Source: Strix aluco
Taxonomy: Eukaryota; Chordata; Aves; Strigiformes; Strigidae
Length of the DNA stretch: 64,000 bases
Assembly (NCBI RefSeq): GCF_031877795.1
Contig: NC_133933.1
Coordinates: forward strand, 21,170,029 to 21,234,028
Direction of reading: 5' to 3'
The translations under genes and the position numbers were made by a program. Of the stretch, positions 63,222 to 64,000 are shown in pieces; within the stretch, counting starts at the first letter, position 1; the number at the start of each line of letters is the position of its first letter. Below the pieces are notes generated by a model. It was not told where the DNA came from. It searched no databases and worked only from the letters and a program-made list of their open reading frames with translations.

Positions 63222-64000
63222 CTACATAAAAAGCCCCCAAAATATTTTCAAGTTAAGATGAACATCAAGTCATTTGAAATGATAGCACAAAGTCTAATCT
63301 CACTGCATGAACTACTGTTACAAACTGAACAGCCTGAACGAACCAGCGTAATAAACTGAATACTCTGTCAAGTGCAAATGTCCGCAAATCCACTCATTCT
63401 TTTAAATCTGACATCCCTGGGAACAGACATCCCTGGAAAAATACTGGATTCGAGCCTCAAGTGACTGGTTTCTGCGGGCTACAGAAATGCTTAAGAAAAT
63501 CCTAGAAAGATTGCAAAAACAATTGCTGTGCTGTATTTTCAAACAACCATGTCTAAAATGTCAGTTTAAAACTGACATTTACTGCTTACTATCATTCTAG
63601 TGTTATAGCCCCTAACTTAAAGGCCAATCAACAATACAAGCTACTAAAAATGACATGTGCCAGTTCTATCAGAGGCATAATGTAAGTAACCTGCAAGAAA
63701 TAATAGATTTCTTTTTCTTTGTGGTAATACTCTGATGCTGTATAGTAGTTTAGCCATGGAAATTTTAACAGTACAGTTATCAATGCATATAATTCATCTT
63801 ATATTACAATAGGACTCCCAACACATTTCATTCCTTCTTCTGCCCATGTCAGTGATTAAATCCTAATCCTCCAGTCAGACCTAGATGACAGACACACACA
63901 AGCTTCAAGATTCATCCACTCACATGCAAATGTAAGATAATAAGCTTTTAGCAATTTAAAGCTTATTAATCTTGACTATCATTACCACCAGAATCGCTTA
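63222..64000 (-). other. GTF2A1L: GTF2A1L intron 1, partial
   Basis: AT-rich sequence with no GC-rich promoter or first-exon ATG, so exon 1 must lie to the right of the window. It contains the 25-bp palindrome at 63556-63580. Confidence 0.65.
63556..63580. repeat. 25-bp palindrome, 12-bp arms, 1-nt spacer
   Basis: AAATGTCAGTTT at 63556-63567 is mirrored exactly by AAACTGACATTT at 63569-63580 around one A. It lies in GTF2A1L intron 1. It may be chance, a protein-binding site or a small hairpin. Confidence 0.9.

Noticed and set aside
1-64000. CRISPR arrays, operons, phage or plasmid features
   Set aside because: No regularly spaced repeats or prokaryotic gene organisation. The DNA is plainly vertebrate nuclear sequence with spliced genes.

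Overview
The window is vertebrate nuclear DNA, and everything recognisable points to a bird. It holds two multi-exon genes with GT-AG introns, three fragments of chicken-repeat-1 (CR1) LINEs and one solo LTR of a type common in avian genomes. No bacterial, phage, CRISPR or organellar feature was seen.

Layout. Positions 1-18.5 kb carry no exon I can recognise. They contain an exact 84-bp tandem duplication (2427-2594) and a decayed forward CR1 (about 9315-11164). A GC-rich, CpG-dense island (about 18.5-19.4 kb) holds exon 1 of LHCGR, the luteinizing hormone/choriogonadotropin receptor. LHCGR runs on the + strand to 45819. All 11 coding exons are identified, every internal junction is phase 2, and the predicted protein is 737 residues. 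The second intron contains a 2.2-kb reverse-strand CR1. A LHCGR polyadenylation signal lies about 100 nt after the stop codon. About 5 kb of convergent intergenic DNA follows. From 63221 down to 51698, on the - strand, lie eight coding exons (called 2-9 here) of GTF2A1L, the germ-cell TFIIA alpha/beta-like factor. Its first exon and promoter lie beyond the right edge. Its last intron contains a CR1 fragment split by an LTR.

The arrangement (LHCGR converging on GTF2A1L) matches the known vertebrate order FSHR-LHCGR-GTF2A1L-STON1, so the left 18 kb is inferred to be the FSHR-LHCGR interval. The two genes are functionally separate: a gonadal gonadotropin receptor at the cell surface, and a germ-cell general transcription factor subunit. 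They share only a reproductive theme and the locus.

I see no new multi-gene system. The most interesting local features are: a six-copy 12-bp repeat that encodes most of the LHCGR signal peptide; a long tyrosine/acid-rich hinge insert in LHCGR; a possible 6-nt tandem acceptor at its last exon; a conserved Taspase1-type site in GTF2A1L; a G15/T-rich tract just upstream of the GTF2A1L last-exon acceptor; and the LTR nested in a CR1.
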